Positions 35,901 to 48,344 of a stretch of DNA of 64,000 bases are shown in pieces (within the stretch, counting starts at the first letter, position 1; every line of letters begins with the position of its first letter). The DNA lies in NCBI GenBank assembly GCA_941918925.1, contig OW799233.1, positions 44,940,275 to 45,004,274 of the forward strand. Direction: 5' to 3'. The position numbers and the translations under genes are program-made. The notes beneath the pieces were generated by a model that was not told where the DNA came from, did no database searches, and saw only the letters and a program-made list of their open reading frames with translations. Source of the stretch: Phyto melanocephala (lineage: Eukaryota > Arthropoda > Insecta > Diptera > Rhinophoridae).

Positions 35901-36714
35901 TGTAAAATTGGTTATCTGACAGGTTGTGATATTTGTTTAAATTTTTAACCCAAAAGGGGAAAAATCGGGTAAATGTATTTTGTTACTCTTTTCATGTACT
36001 TTCCAAACAGATGAACGTCGGAAAAAATTATTAAATTGTATTATTTACTCCGAATATTATTTACTCGGTCCTTCTTTCAAATTCACAGGCATAAGGGGTA
36101 CAAATTGTCCCTTTTTCTGGTACTTTTTTTAAATTATTTTTTTGTTATATGCATGTTTTACAATAAAACATGAATTGGTTATTTTTATCGTCTAATATTG
36201 TGTGGATATTTTAAAGGGGTTGAAAATTTTATCGCAAAAGAGAGAAACAAAATTATAATTAATTATTAAGTAAAACTTGTCACATATTTATAGCGGGATA
36301 AATAGGAAAAAACCGGCAAAATAGTTTGCCTCTTTTTAGAACATATTTATTGCTAAGCAAATAATAATCAAATAAATTTTATAAATTTGTACATTGATAT
36401 GAGCAACACAACACGTACTGTTTCCAGTGTTCATAGAACTTTTTGTATTTTCTAAATGTACGAATTTATTATTGCGAAATTCGAGACTGACTGATCCAAG
36501 TTGAGGTTAAAAAAATATTATTAAAATTAAAAAAAGAAATAAAGTTTTTTTGTTTTGATTATTTTTATTTGCTGAATCAATAACATAGACATAACTTTCA
36601 TATATATTTTAGAAATTTCGTAATTTTTTTTAAATATTTTTTCTTTAAGCATTTGTTTATTTTTTTTTTTATTGCGCGACCTCTATTCTTAGACACCTTT
36701 CTTTTTCTACTGGA

Positions 36715-37612
36715 TTATTCAATGCGAATATCAGCACATCCTCTAAACGTCTCTTGTGGGCCACAACCCATTGCACCCTTGCCGTTACTACAAGTACCCC
36801 AATTATTTCCTGCAGTATAAGTCCAACGTAAAACACAATGTTCACAGCTTAAGCCGGGTGGTAAAATAACCGTAGAGTTGAACTTGTTAAAATAGTTTGT
36901 TACATCGAACTTGGAATCACCATCATCAAATTGTAGGGGATATTTGGCAAAACAATCCTCAGTTTCGTCTGACTCATCCAGATTGCACACATCGAATTGA
37001 AAGAAGCCCTTATGATTTTTGGTTAAATCAATTTCTATATTGGCTGTTTGTGCACTTTCATAGGTTGCCACTATAACACCGGAACCACCATATTTACCAC
37101 CCAATTCATTGGCTCTAGGAGTAGGATCATTATAATTATCGCCACACAAACCACATTTGCCGCCATTTCTGATTTGAATCTAAAAGTCGTATTTGTTATT
37201 TAAGACACATTAAACAAATAAATATTAGTTTAATATCTTTGATCAGCTTTTGTACATAAGTTATCCTTAATATATAGCGTGAGATCAGGTGTTTTACTAA
37301 AAACTATTTTACAAATTCCTTCCAAGCGAAATATTAGAATTTATTAGGTTTATTAATTTTTTATACAAAATAATCGATCTCAAACTAGAGATTAAAGATA
37401 GATCTTTATAAAAACAAGATCAAACTTCAACTTACCATCCGACCACCACAGAAAAGTTCATTATCATTGTAGTTACGGGGTGCAGATCTGTCAAAACGCC
37501 AACGAGTAGATCTACTGGGTGGCCTTAGCATCCTGCCATGACCCCAGGCTAAATTATACAGTGTCGCACATTGTATAGCAATTACCAAGACTATCAAGGG
37601 AAAAGATTTCAT
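36715..37612 (-). CDS. AA15 lytic polysaccharide monooxygenase, copy D
   Basis: Predicted secreted chitin-type LPMO of 213 residues. Exon 1 is 37436-37612, exon 2 is 36715-37179, and the intron of 256 bases is phase 0 (GTAAGT...TTTTAG). Signal peptide 1-24; mature start HGRMLRPPSRSTRW with brace His25; His115 in TKNHKGFF; axial Phe204 in ETFRGCADIRIE. The Cys loop TCSNGKGAMGCGPQ is intact. It stops right after IRIE with TAA where copies A-C have TCA. The sequence after the stop still encodes a tail-like SSRKRKVSKNRGRAIKKK in frame. An AATAAA lies at 36656-36661. It differs from copy E at four residues. Confidence 0.92.
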
Positions 37613-37673
37613 TTTAAAATTTTCCTTTCTATTAATATTTATGTTCTTAGCTTTCGTTTATCCGGAAAGTGAA

Positions 37674-37683
37674 TACTATAAAT
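37674..37683 (-). promoter_or_regulatory. TATA-like box of LPMO copy D
   Basis: ATTTATAGTA on the minus strand, 62-71 bases upstream of the ATG, in the conserved block CCAATTTATAGTATTCAC. A further conserved motif CAATTGCCTAAATATTTTCG lies about 290 bases upstream and is present before most copies, showing that the promoter region was duplicated with the genes. Confidence 0.55.
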
Positions 37684-38509
37684 TGGATAATTAGGAGCAT
37701 CTTTTATACGTTTTCAATCTCCATAAAATTAAACATGCATGAATGCTCTATATATCAAATATTTATTGGATGTTTTTTTGAATACTTCTTGGAAAGTAAT
37801 TAATACAAAATAATAAACTTATTTAAATACATATTTATATGCTTTTGTGAAGGGCATAAACAATAGTAGAGTTATAAATAAAATACTTCTAAACAATTGC
37901 CTAAATATTTTCGTACTAAAAATAAAATTGTATTTATGTATAATTGAAAGTTTTCAAAGAAAATCGCGCTAAAAATAGAATTATTTGTGTATTAACAATT
38001 TTCAAAGAAAAGCATACAAATTCAAGAAGACAATTAAATAAATTTATTAAAAGTGTTTATATAACTACTATTAAATACTAGTAAGTTCTGCGGTCGAGCA
38101 TCTGTGAACACCAAATCTGAAACATACAATTTAAATACAACAAACATCTTTTTTAAATTGTTATAATACAGTAGACGTATAAGTTTTGTTTATTTGTATT
38201 GACACTCTTAACTTTGTTTTTTTTTCTGTTACATGCATGTGGTATGTTATACGTTAATAGCAACTTTATCGCTTATAACTTCTTAAAATCTTAATAAATT
38301 TTAATAGATCTAGAATCTAGATTGTGCACATTTGTAAGAAAATTCCCTTGAAATGGTATTACTTTTATCGATTGTATAATTCAGGCGTAAACTCTGTGAC
38401 AGGATATCAACTTACATATTGATTTAGAAGAAGAAGGCTGAAACAAATTAAAAACTTTCGAGCATGTCCCTAAATACTTATAGATGTCCTACTATATCTT
38501 CTTCTTCTA

Positions 38510-39691
38510 TCTATATATATAAAATAGGATGTATGTATGTATGTAACGTATGGACTCCAAAACACCTGGACCGATTTTGATGAAATTTTCAGCAAATCTT
38601 CAGAATATTTAGGCGGCTGACACTGTGAAGTCTGATTTTTTATTTTCGATCTGCGGGCGGAGGGGTGTGGCAAAATCCAATTTTCATATTGCACCACCAA
38701 TGACATATACATACATTTATTTTGTTTGGTTGTCATGTTTTTCAAAACGAGATATCAAACACATAAATCGGTTATGTAGTTCCGAAGATACTAACAAAAA
38801 AACCTCTGTTAATAATGATCCAATATCAAACTTTTAAAACTTTCGAAATGTTGCATTTAAAAATCCAAGTTTTCGGTTTATTTACAAAAAATATTTACAG
38901 CTCAATGAGCAAATTCAATGGAAACTGTCCGGCAAATTAATCAAATACAAATCGATCGATACAGTAATGGATGCGGAACAAGCCGTCAATTATCCCACGG
39001 AATTTTTGAATTCATTGCAACCACCCGGAATACCACAGCATGTTCTAACATTAAAGGTTGGATCACCGGTAATTCTTATTCGCATCTTAAACGCACCGAA
39101 GTTATGCAACGGAACCAGATTGACCATCAAAAATTGTTCACCAAATTTAATCGAGACAACAATCATCGGTGGCAGATTCAAAGGCGAATACATACATATT
39201 CCACGAATACCGATAATTTCCAACGATTTACCATTCCAATTCAAGCGGCTCCAATTCGCTTTGCGTCTTGCCTTTGCTTTTACCATCAACAAAGCACAAA
39301 GCCAATCAATGACTATTGCTGGCTTAATTTTAAAAAATTCATGTTTTTCACACGGCCAGTTGTATGTGGCTTGCACTCGAGATGGCACGCCAAAATATTT
39401 ATACGTTTTTACATCAAATAAAAAAACAAAAAACATTGTCTCTCTGCTTGCCTTAAGATGAAGTAATAAATCAATATAATTTCCAATTTGCCTTAAATAC
39501 ATGCGTTTCTTTTTTGATTGAGCCCGTACCTACACAATATGTAATTTGTTCTGTAAAAAAAACTTTATAATAGGTATTCCATGGATTTTTATTAGAAGGC
39601 CGTTAATTTCGTTAAAAGCTCAATTAAAATCGTGTGGTAATACAACACTAATGTTTGCTTAGGGCCAGCAACACGGACCGGGTCACCTAGT
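38510..39691 (+). mobile_element. Helitron remnant, copy 1 (complete ends)
   Basis: The 5' end is TCTATATATATAAAATAGG and the 3' end is CTAGT (39687-39691) after a GC-rich segment. Most of the Rep/helicase protein is missing; the C-terminal end of the helicase remains (38967-39461). The 5' start could be a few bases further left, because TCTATC is repeated. Confidence 0.7.
38967..39461 (+). pseudogene. Helitron PIF1-type helicase, C-terminal fragment
   Basis: This 164-codon open frame shows the end of the PIF1-like helicase of Helitron proteins: YPTEFLNSLQPPGIP, LKVGSPVILIRIL with LCNGTRL, FKGEYIHIPRIP, LAFAFTINKAQSQS (helicase motif V/VI region) and FSHGQLYVACTR. In a full Helitron protein this follows the HUH Rep domain and the helicase N-terminal motifs, neither of which is present. 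It is therefore a non-autonomous deletion derivative, although this part stays open. Confidence 0.8.
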
Positions 39692-39982
39692 AATATAATA
39701 AATGTGAATGTTTATATGTTTGGATGTTTGAATATTTGTTACTCAATCAAGCAAAAACGGCTGAGCGGAACTAAATAACGACCTAGATTAACACATAGGT
39801 TTGTTTTTATGACAATAACCAGGCGAAGTCGTTAGCAAATTCATTATCACACAGCATAAACGGGTTATTTTGTTGTAAAAGTTTTGACTTTTTTTTATAT
39901 TTTCAAATTCAAAATTCCTACTAGTATGTTTGGATAAATTTGACAAACATATACATAAATAACTATCTAGGTTAATACTAAG

Positions 39983-40979
39983 TAGGGTGATCGACTCGGT
40001 TTTACAACCGGTGGAAAACCCGGTTTTTTTTTGATTTTTCAAATGTCGAATACACCGGTTTTTTTATCCGATAAAGCCGGTTTTTTATTTTTTAAAGTTT
40101 ATTTTCATATATCTTTGTAACCAATCGTACCATAGTATATTTAGTACGCGGAAAGTTTCCAAAAATCAGAAAATAAAAACTATTAAATATTTTTCATAAT
40201 ATTGTAAGAAATTTATTTGTTGTTAAAAAAAATGTAAAATAAGAAGACTAATTGAGCTTCTTTATTATTATATCTTATAGGATATAAACCTAAAGTTAAA
40301 AGTTACAGGTAATTGAAGCACAAACTTAGCTGATCGATCACTTTAAGGTAAAAAGTGTAGTAACAATAAAGAAAAACCAATAATCTCTCCATCCAGATAC
40401 TAATTTTTATTAATGGCATTGAGTGTCTGTCAACTTATATTTCAATTAAACCATCGAAAAAACTAGTTTATGCCTATATTTGTATGTCTGTCAGGGTATA
40501 AGTAAGAATTAAAAAAAAAATGTATTTCAAATTACAAAAATCATTTCAAACAAAATACGCATATTAGTTTAAAAGATCTATTTAACATTTAAAAAATGTA
40601 CAGAAGGAGATACAAAAATTAATAACAGCCTTTTATATGTATTTATTTATTTTATTTGTAAAGAGTACCTTTTGTCCTTAAATTCAACTAATAAAAACCA
40701 AATTAGTCACCTGCATTCATGTCAGTTATTGCGTTATTGCGTAATTGTGCAGCCAAACGTATATGAACTGTAAAAATTTCATATTTAGATATAATTTTTA
40801 TTATAATCTTTTTTACAATATTTTTTTATTTATTTCTTTAAATATTATATTTTATATATTCGAACCGGTTAACCGGGGTTTTCTCAATTTTCAAAATAGC
40901 AACCGCTTTTTTTTAAATTCTAAGTTTCAAACTATTTGACAACCGGTTTCTTAAAAAAGTCAAATAATCGATCACCCTA
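39983..40979 (+). mobile_element. hAT-like MITE, copy 3, with 8-bp target duplication
   Basis: Same ends as copy 1 (TAGGGTGATCGA ... TCGATCACCCTA) and collinear interior. The direct repeat ATACTAAG is perfect at 39975-39982 and 40980-40987. This copy lies in the part of the duplicated block that is absent from the second unit. Confidence 0.85.
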
Positions 40980-41308
40980 ATACTAAGTCTACCTTTTATC
41001 CCTATAACTGCGTAGTCGGTGGCACAAGCCAGTTAGTAATAAAAGTAATATTCACTTTCGGTAAATACTGATGTTCGCAAATGTTTAATAATAGCTACCA
41101 AGAAATAGTTGTAGCATATTGATATTGAGATCAAATTAGACATTACACAACCATAATGCCATAGCATAGCAATCAAAATTCAAGAGGTTTTCAATGGCGT
41201 TATGGCAAATCACCTATAATTAAAAAACATTTTTCTTTATAAGTTTAATTCAAATAGCTGTTTTGTATGTTTATGGTTATGCCACGTCTAACTTGAGCTT
41301 AAGACTCT

Positions 41309-41610
41309 TTATACCCTTCACATAGTAAAAGGGTATTTCCGACCCCATAACGTACATGTATATTTTCTGAAAGCTTATGAATAGGGGAGCCGATTAAGCT
41401 CTCTGTCATTCTGTCTGTGTGTATGTTGAAATCAACTTTTTGAAGCCCCACGTGAGGTATTAAAATATCAGAAATATTCGGGAGCAGATCGGTATTGAAA
41501 ATCAAAAACAGCGGTACATAAACAACTGAGGTATAAGCAAAAAACCACGACCACCTCGATTTTTTTCACAACAATAACATACAACACATACAAACGGTCG
41601 TCTCAATACA
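41309..41610 (-). repeat. DINE-like repeat
   Basis: TATACCCTTCAC, TTTCCGACCCCATAACGTA, TTCTGAAAGCTTATGAATAG and CCACGACCACCTCGA occur in the reverse order of the copies at 55-58 kb. Confidence 0.6.
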
Positions 41611-41629
41611 ACACGATCTCACATTTGAT

Positions 41630-43445
41630 TATATAGACTCCATTGACTTGTGGCTGTATATCAAAATTGACTAAGTCTTTTGATCGGCGAGCCTCGAATA
41701 AATAGATCCTAAACAGGAGCTCACAATCTCTATGATTGCGTTAATAATGGCTGTAATCTCCACTAACTTCCTAGTGACAAACATTAGGACTATGTCATTG
41801 GCAAAACTAACAATCTAAGCCCTATCGGGAACAGACACACGGAGTATGCCATCGTACATTACATTCCACAAGAACGGTCCGAGCACCGAGCCCTGTGGGA
41901 CCGCACCTGTGATATTATGCTGTCGTATGCCCTTGTCGGGTTCGCACAGACTCTATTACGGAAGTAATCCTTCACTGTAGTACTCAGGAATGGTTAAACG
42001 CGTGAGGTAATTTATTATAACTTCCAGGTTTAAGTTTGCCGAGTTAAATGCATACCTAACGTCTAGTGTTAACACTACGCAATACTTAAATGTGTCATTC
42101 CTCCATCGTTTGACCTCAATCGCTACTACGTTCAAAGCAACCACAGTTGATCTTGCCTTTCTAAAACCGAACTGATAAACAGATATACCTCCTACGCACT
42201 CAACATAAGTGCAAAGCTACAAACTAAGCGTTCCAACAGTTTACCATGCTTATCAATCATACAGAATAGGTAATAAGAGGAGAAGTCCTTCTGAGGTTTG
42301 CCCTGGTTCAATTTTTTTTTTACATACTCGGCGTAAACACGTAAACCAAGATGTCACATCTTGGTCAGCAAATAGGTGTTCCAATATACGCCTAAGTATT
42401 TCAGCATCCTTAGGTGGTGAAGGATTTAAACACTTCAGCTTTTTTGTTACCAGCTTTTAAGAAAGAACTAATGGGTTGTTTTTAACCTTTCACACATCTC
42501 TAGAAAACATGCCCTTTTACTTCTACTGATTTTCCTAAATTGCTCACGGTGCTCGTTATTCCATGGCTTCATCGGCTTCTTGTATACCGACGTCTGGTCT
42601 GGATACATTTCGACCGTAGTTTAGAAATTTCCCCGTTCCACCAATATACTGGTCGCTTGTTCGCCCCCATTCTTCTTTTTATCATGCTGCATTCTACCCT
42701 ATCCCTAATACTAATGCTAGCAAAGGCAACATCACTAATTGACCCCGATTCGCCTCTTGAGAAAGTGTGATCATTTTCGCTTTTCTACCGAATCACATTC
42801 AGTGTATAGATCGACTCAACCTGCCCCTAGAATTCGTGCACGGGCAGCCTCATTCTATCGCCCATGCATTGAGGTTACCAGCAATAACTGCAGGACCCCT
42901 TGAGCATCCATCAGAAACGATATAGTAAACAATTCGTTGCAACTGTAATAAAGAATTTCTCGGGAGAATGTAGTAACTATAGAAGCAAATTCCATGCACA
43001 ATAACCCGAGTTAAACAAGTAAACTTTAAGGCAGGTCGATCGACCATATTGCCGATGCCTTGGTAATGTCCGATAACTTATAAACCGAGTTCCGGCATTG
43101 ATATGGTTAACCTAAGAGTGCTAAGTCCAGAGTCAGTTGTAAGACTCTTATTTTGGCATTCAATCGCTCTCCTATAGAACGGACAAACAAGACAGCCAGT
43201 CACAAGATCACTCTTTACCCTAAGGCTCTCACAACTACACAATATACACGATGTTTGGTTATTGCACACCTCAATCCTGTGACCTTATACGCCACATCGT
43301 AGGCATTTGTCGTGGTATGACCAAAGTCCAAGTATCTTATTGGTGTCATTTTCTCTCCTACATATCACCCATCCAATGCATATCTTTGCGTTCTCAATGA
43401 GGTGGTTTGCCAACTCACAACTAAGACCAATTGTGGCAGTCCTTC
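41630..43445 (-). mobile_element. decayed R1-like non-LTR retrotransposon, copy 1
   Basis: From 43445 leftwards on the minus strand there is first a zinc-knuckle gag end (CLRCGV, then GHRIEVC, then CILC). Next is an APE-type endonuclease fragment (GPAVIAGNLNAWAIE, 42850-43047), then a KRPVYWWNGEISKLR linker. After that come the RT motifs QFGFRKARSTV, VLTLDVRYAFNSAN, AVPQGSVLGP and FANDIV (the FADD motif changed). Many stops and frameshifts. The motif style (YWWN linker, AFNSA, VLGP) fits the R1/jockey side of the LINEs. It is truncated on the right by the second duplication unit. Confidence 0.75.
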
Positions 43446-44046
43446 TTTCTGGTATTTTTTTGTATTAAATTTTTTGTTATATGCATGTTTTACAATAAAA
43501 CATGAATTGATTATTTTTATCGTCTAATATTGTGTGGATATTTTAAAAGGGGTTGAAAATTTTATCGCAAAAGAGAGAAACAAAATTATAATTAATTATT
43601 AAGTAAAACTTGTCACATATTTATAGCGGGATAAATAGGAAAAAACCGGCAAAATAGTTTGCCTCTTTTTAGAACATATTTATTGCTAAGCAAATAATAA
43701 TCAAATAAATTTTATAAATTTGTACATTGATATGAGCAACACAACACGTACTGTTTCCAGTGTTCATAGAACTTTTTGTATTTTCTAAATGTACGAATTT
43801 ATTATTGCGAAATTCGAGACTGACTGATCCAAGTTGAGGTTAAAAAAATATTATTAAAATTAAAAAAAGAAATAAAGTTTTTTTGTTTTGATTATTTTTA
43901 TTTGCTGAATCAATAACATAGACATAACTTTCATATATATTTTAGAAATTTCGTAATTTTTTTTAAATATTTTTTCTTTAAGCATTTGTTTATTTTTTTT
44001 TTATTGCGCGACCTCTATTCTTGGACACCTTTCTTTTTCTACTGGA

Positions 44047-44941
44047 TTATTCAATGCGAATATCAGCACATCCTCTAAACGTCTCTTGTGGGCCACAACC
44101 CATTGCACCCTTGCCGTTACTGCAGGTACCCCAATTATTTCCTGCAGTATAAGTCCAACGTAAAACACAATGTTCACAGCTTAAGCCGGGTGGTAAAACA
44201 ACCGTAGAGTTGAACTTGTTAAAATAGTTTGTTACATCGAACTTGGAATTACCATCATCAAATTGTAGGGGATATTTGGCAAAACAATCCTCAGTTTCGT
44301 CTGACTCATCCAGATTGCACACATCGAATTGAAAGTAGCCCTTATGATTTTTGGTTAAATCAATTTCTATATTGGCTGTTTGTGCACTTTCAAAGGTTGC
44401 CACTATAACACCGGAACCACCATATTTACCACCCAATTCATTGGCTCTAGGAGTAGGATCATTATAATTATCGCCACACAAACCACATTTGCCGCCATTT
44501 CTGATTTGAATCTAAAAGTCGTTGTTATTTAAGACACATTAAACAAATAAATATTAATTTAATATCTTTGATCAGCTTTTGTACATAAGTTATCCTTAAT
44601 ATATAGCGTGAGATCAGGTGTTTTACTAAAAACTATTTTACAAATTCCTTCCAAGCGAAATATTAGAATTTATTAGGTTTATTAATTTTTTATACAAAAT
44701 AATCGATCTCAAACTAGAGATTAAAGATAGATCTTTATAAAAACAAGATCAAACTTCAACTTACCATCCGACCACCACAGAAAAGTTCATTATCATTGTA
44801 GTTACGGGGTGCAGATCTGTCAAAACGCCAACGAGTAGATCTACTGGGTGGCCTTAGCATCCTGCCATGACCCCAGGCTAAATTATACAGTGTCGCACAT
44901 TGTATAGCAATTACCAAGACTATCAAGGGAAAAGATTTCAT
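44047..44941 (-). CDS. AA15 lytic polysaccharide monooxygenase, copy E
   Basis: Near-identical duplicate of copy D: 213 residues, exon 1 44765-44941, exon 2 44047-44511. Signal peptide 1-24, His25 and His115 (TKNHKGYF) present, axial Phe204, Cys loop intact. It shares the TAA directly after IRIE and the in-frame tail-like sequence beyond it. Four substitutions from D: Phe for Tyr in VATFESAQ, Tyr for Phe in KGYFQ, Asn for Asp in DGNSK and Val for Ile in TVVLPP. Exon 1 encodes the same 59 residues. An AATAAA lies at 43989-43994. It appears functional. Confidence 0.92.
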
Positions 44942-45002
44942 TTTAAAATTTTCCTTTCTATTAATATTTATGTTCTTAGCTTTCGTTTATCCGGAAAGTG
45001 AA

Positions 45003-45012
45003 TACTATAAAT
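45003..45012 (-). promoter_or_regulatory. TATA-like box of LPMO copy E
   Basis: ATTTATAGTA, 62-71 bases upstream of the ATG, in a 5' flank almost identical to that of copy D. Confidence 0.55.
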
Positions 45013-45824
45013 TGGATAATTAGGAGCATCTTTTATACGTTTTCAATCTCCATAAAATTAAACATGCATGAATGCTCTATATATCAAATATTTATTGGAT
45101 GTTTTTTGAATACTTCTTGGAAAGTAATTAATACAAAATAATAAACTTATTTAAATACATATTTATACTCTTTTGTGAAGGGCATAAACAATAGTAGAGT
45201 TAAAAATAAAATACTTCTAAACAATTGCCTAAATATTTTCGTACTAAAAATAAAATTGTATTTATGTATAATTGAAAGTTTTCAAAGAAAATCGCGCTAA
45301 AAATAGAATTATTTGTGTATTAACAATTTTCAAAGAAAAGAATACAAATTCAAGAAGACAATTAAATAAATTTATTAAAAGTGTTTATATAACTAGTAAG
45401 TTCTGCGGTCGAGCATCTGTGAACACCAAATCTGAAACATACAATTTAAATACAACAAAACATCTTTTACACAGGAGCTTAAATTTTTATAATACAGTAG
45501 ACGTATAAGTTTTGTTTATTTGTATTGACACTCTTAACTTTGTTTTTTTTTTGTTACATGCATGTGGTATGTTATACGTTAATAGCAACTTTATCGCTTA
45601 TAACTTCTTAAATTCTTAATCAATTTTAATAGATCTAGAATCTAGATTGTGCACATTTGTAAGAAAATTCCTATTACTTTTATCGGTTGTATAATTCAGG
45701 CGTAAACTCTGTGACAGGATATCAACTTACATATTGATTTAGAAGAAGAAGGCTGAAACAAATTAAAAACTTTCGAGCATGTCCCTAAATACTTATAGAT
45801 GTCCTACTATATCTTCTTCTTCTA

Positions 45825-46779
45825 TCTATATATATAAAATAGGATGTATGTATGTATGTAACGTATGGACTCCAAAACACCTGGACCGATTTTGATGAAA
45901 TTTTCAGCAAACCTTCAGAATATTTAGGCGGCTGACACTGTGAAGTCTGATTTTTGATTTTCGGTCTGCGGGCGGAGAGGCGTGACAAAATCAAATTTTC
46001 TTATTGCACCACCAATGACATATACATACATTTATTTTGTTTGGTTGTCATGTTTTTCAAAACGAGATATCAAACACATAAATCGGTTATGTAGTTCCGA
46101 AGATACTAACAAAAAAACCTCTGTTAATAATGATCCAATATCAAACTTTTAAAACTTTCGAAATGTTGCATTAAAAAATCCGAGTTTTCGGTTTATTTAC
46201 AAAAAATATTTACAGCTCAATGAGCAAATTCAATTGAAACTGTCCGGCAAATTAATCAAATACAAATCGATCGATACAGTAATGGATGCGGAACAAGCCG
46301 TCAATTATCCCACTCAATTTTTGAATTCATTGCAACCACCCGGAATGCCACCGTATTTACTAACATTACAGGTTGATCACCGGTTATTCTTATTCGCAAC
46401 TTAAACGTACCGAAGTTATGCAACGGAACCAGATTGACCATCAAAAATTCTTCACCAAATTTAATCGAGAAAACAATCATCGGTGGCAGATTCAAATGCA
46501 AAGACATACTTATTCCACGACTACCGATAATTTCCAACGATTTACCATACCAATTGCCTTTGCTTTTACCATCAACAAAGCACAAAGCCAATCAATGACT
46601 ATTGCTGGCTTAATTTTGAAAAATTCATGTTTTTCACACGGCCAGTTGTATGTGGCTTGCACTCGAGATGGCACGCCAAAAAATTTATACGTTTTTACAC
46701 CAAATAAAAAAACAAAAAACATTGTCTCTCTGCTTGCCTTTAGATGAAATAATAAATCAATATAATTTCCAATTTGCAT
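45825..46779 (+). mobile_element. Helitron remnant, copy 2 (3' end missing)
   Basis: It starts with the same TCTATATATATAAAATAGG end as copy 1. The helicase fragment is about 46290-46747 with extra damage: a one-base loss near 46375, and a deletion joining RFTIPI to AFAFTINKAQSQS. The element breaks off soon after the helicase frame at the LINE junction. Confidence 0.75.
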
Positions 46780-46782
46780 TCC

Positions 46783-47470
46783 CTTTACTTCTACTGATTC
46801 TTATTTTCCTAAATTGCTCACGGTGCTCGTCACTCCATGGCTAGCTCGGCTTCTTGTATACCGACGTCTGGCCTGGATACATTTCGACCGTAGTTTAGAA
46901 ATTTCCCCATTCTACCAATTTACTGGTCGCTTGTTCGCACCCATTCTTCCTTTTATCATGCTGCATCCTTTCCTGTCCATAATACTAACGCTAGCAAAGG
47001 CAACATCACTAATTGACCCCGATTCGCCTCTTGAGAAAGTGTGATCATTTTCGCTTTTCTACCGAATCACATTCAGTGCATAGATCGACTCAACCTGCCC
47101 CTAGAATTCGTGCACGGGCAGCCTCATTCTATCGCCCACGCATTGAGGTTACCAGCAATGACTGCAGGACCCCTTGAGCATCCATCAGAAACGATATAGT
47201 AAACAATTCGTTGCAACTCTAATAAAGAATATCTCGGGAGAATGTAGCAACTATAGAAGCAAATCCCATGCACAATAACTGAGTTAAAACTGAGAATGCG
47301 TCCTTTGTCGTAACCTCATCTATATCCCTAATCTCCAAGATTACCTCATGCGTCAATGCACGTACTTCAGCTGCATTTCGTATAATCGAAAAGATCTTCT
47401 GCTTTCTATTGATACGTAATGAAATCGCAAATAAAGCCGTAAAGTACGCTTTGTCTAGTGAGGGTTGTTT
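46783..47470 (-). mobile_element. decayed R1-like LINE, copy 2
   Basis: 46783-47285 matches 42510-43010 (linker and endonuclease part). From 47290 it continues into a different gag part, with EVRALTHEVILEIRDIDEVTT on the minus strand. The zinc-knuckle part seen in copy 1 is missing between them. Confidence 0.65.
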
Positions 47471-47707
47471 ATCATTTTAACGGTCATTACCACATCTTTC
47501 CTAAAAAGCATTTTTTTAAATATAAAGCTTGATATTTGAACAAAATGAGAGAATCCAGACTACCTGATTAATGAATTTGAGCTTTCCTTTAAACCCCTTT
47601 AAGGTTAAAGTGTGGTCGTTGTAACGAAAGATAAGTTACTTGTACGATTATATCCCAACCTCAGCTATTGTCAATTTATAATAATGTACCTAATAATGCT
47701 AAACATA

Positions 47708-48091
47708 GTGGGCCAATTCAAAGTGGTTGCATATCAGTTATATTTGTACTATTTCATATTATTTAATGCATGCATAAAATTTTTGTTAGTAATGTCCTTA
47801 CAAAAAAAAAAAAAATAATATGACTTTACACATTTGTTCGCTATGTATAAGAAATTGTTTATATCATACTGCCTCTCAGAGAGAATTTCTTCGCTTCTCA
47901 CCTCTCAGAGAGAATATTTTCTATTTTCTTCTTTCCTGCATACATACAATTTTTAACAGCGTCATCTCTTTGTCTTCTTTCTTGTATTAAATAGATAATT
48001 TGTTAACAAAAGGCATTCAAAGTCACTAGTCATATTAATATAAATTATATGACATAGTACAATATGAAAGTCTACTTTGAATTGGCCCAGT
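47708..48091. mobile_element. probable MITE with GGGCCAATTCAAAGT inverted ends
   Basis: GTGGGCCAATTCAAAGTGG at the left and its inverse (CTACTTTGAATTGGCCCAG) at the right bound a 0.38 kb non-coding core. The core has a doubled CCTCTCAGAGAGAAT segment. No clear target duplication. Confidence 0.55.
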
Positions 48092-48344
48092 GTTAAATTA
48101 AATGTTAGTCAGGCTAATTCTTTAATAGGGTTATTGATTGACCAAAAGAAATCAATTCATTTTACATTGCTTTTTAAATAAGTGATTATTTTTATTTGCT
48201 GAAATAAATATGTGGATTTTACAATCATACATATTATAGAAATTTCGAAATTTTTTTTAATTTTTTTTTTTTTTAACGAAGCAGTTTTACCATTTTTGAT
48301 ATTGCGCGAGCTCGATTCTTGAACGTTTTAGATTTTCTTCAGGA

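Larger units (their letters stand above)
36112..39483. repeat. segmental duplication, unit 1
   Basis: About 3.3 kb that recurs at 43445-46779 with high identity and an offset near 7.33 kb. It contains LPMO copy D with flanks, and the front and most of a Helitron remnant. Differences are mostly single bases and small gaps. Confidence 0.85.
43445..46779. repeat. segmental duplication, unit 2
   Basis: Second copy of 36112-39483. It starts inside the LINE gag remnant and ends inside the Helitron, where it joins LINE sequence at about 46780. Confidence 0.85.

Noticed and set aside
38918..39502. Alternative frames over the Helitron helicase (38918-39421 plus, 38990-39502 minus)
   Set aside because: Shadows of the helicase fragment at 38967-39461, which alone shows family motifs.
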